NCBI GenBank assembly: GCA_036501345.1
Contig: DASYAN010000310.1
Coordinates: 1-13,670, forward strand
From: DASYAN01 sp036501345
GTDB lineage: Bacteria > Chloroflexota > Ktedonobacteria > Ktedonobacterales > Ktedonobacteraceae
Direction: 5' to 3'
DNA: 13,670 nt
Part shown: in pieces, positions 13,578 to 13,670 of the stretch
Layout: each line of letters starts with the position of its first letter
Numbering within the stretch: the stretch's first letter is position 1
The notes under the pieces: model-generated
Seen by the model: only the letters and a program-made list of their open reading frames with translations
What the model was told of the DNA's origin: nothing
The model's database searches: none
Made by a program: the position numbers and the translations under genes

Positions 13578-13670
13578 ATGCCCCTTCCCACAGATGAGCT
13601 AATGCAACGTGGTGACCAGAGTCAGAGCATCAATATGCGCGAAGCACGACTCTGCCGGGCTTGTGCCCTC
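13578..13670 (+). CDS. Possible start of a downstream gene (partial, runs off right edge)
   Basis: From ATG 13578 a frame stays open for 31 codons to the window end; it begins MPLPTDEL and includes LCRACAL. An in-frame stop lies upstream at 13557-13559. The ribosome site is poor (GAGGG about 15 nt upstream), and later in-frame ATGs at 13602 and 13635 are alternatives. Too short for identification, and an open stretch of this size may be chance. Confidence 0.25.
   Translation, partial: MPLPTDELMQRGDQSQSINMREARLCRACAL

Noticed and set aside
13556..13583. CTGAG/CTCAG and GGCAT/ATGCC pairings after the decarboxylase as a pseudoknot or terminator
   Set aside because: The pairings interlock with no nucleotides left for the connecting loops, and there is no T-run, so neither a stable pseudoknot nor a Rho-independent terminator is supported.

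Overview
The window reads like chromosome from a moderate-GC, F420-using bacterium. The best guess is Chloroflexota, class Ktedonobacteria. The grounds are two F420-dependent oxidoreductases of types common in Actinobacteria and Chloroflexi, short coiled-coil proteins of a kind I associate with Ktedonobacter-like genomes, a large GT-C membrane glycosyltransferase, long A+T-rich intergenic stretches and small transposon relics. No rRNA or other marker fixes the taxonomy, so this is inference.

Layout. (1) 1-978, minus: N-terminal two thirds of a mercuric-reductase-like flavoprotein disulfide reductase that runs off the left edge. (2) 1219-2113, minus: a two-gene unit of small coiled-coil proteins closed by a clear Rho-independent terminator. 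The second gene is broken by a 138-bp non-autonomous transposable element with terminal inverted repeats and a perfect 9-bp target duplication. (3) 2482-4909, minus: malate synthase A (glyoxylate cycle) and a six-helix VC0807-family membrane protein. Malate synthase is preceded by a 25-codon ORF with a consensus Shine-Dalgarno, whose stop overlaps its start codon (ATGA). (4) 4910-6722: an A+T-rich stretch with G-rich direct repeats and hairpins, then a plus-strand 355-aa orphan protein whose C-terminal half resembles ADP-ribosyltransferase-like/DUF3626-type domains. (5) 6723-9814, minus: a two-gene operon of a GT-C glycosyltransferase and a membrane-anchored sulfite-oxidase-type molybdopterin enzyme. 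(6) 10203-11588, plus: an operon of two F420-dependent oxidoreductases, one LLM class and one PPOX class. (7) 11589-12108: an intergenic region with a 191-bp segment bounded by perfect 16-bp inverted repeats, a second candidate MITE. (8) 12109-13524, plus: a group II PLP-dependent amino acid decarboxylase-like enzyme, then a possible gene start at the right edge.

How the parts relate. The genes are mostly independent metabolic units. Malate synthase implies growth on C2 compounds or fatty acids, but isocitrate lyase is not in the window. The F420 pair probably shares reduced F420. The molybdoenzyme and glycosyltransferase are co-transcribed but not obviously in one pathway. The least ordinary elements are the MITE insertion, the ORF coupled to malate synthase, the orphan ART-like protein and the inverted-repeat element upstream of the decarboxylase.
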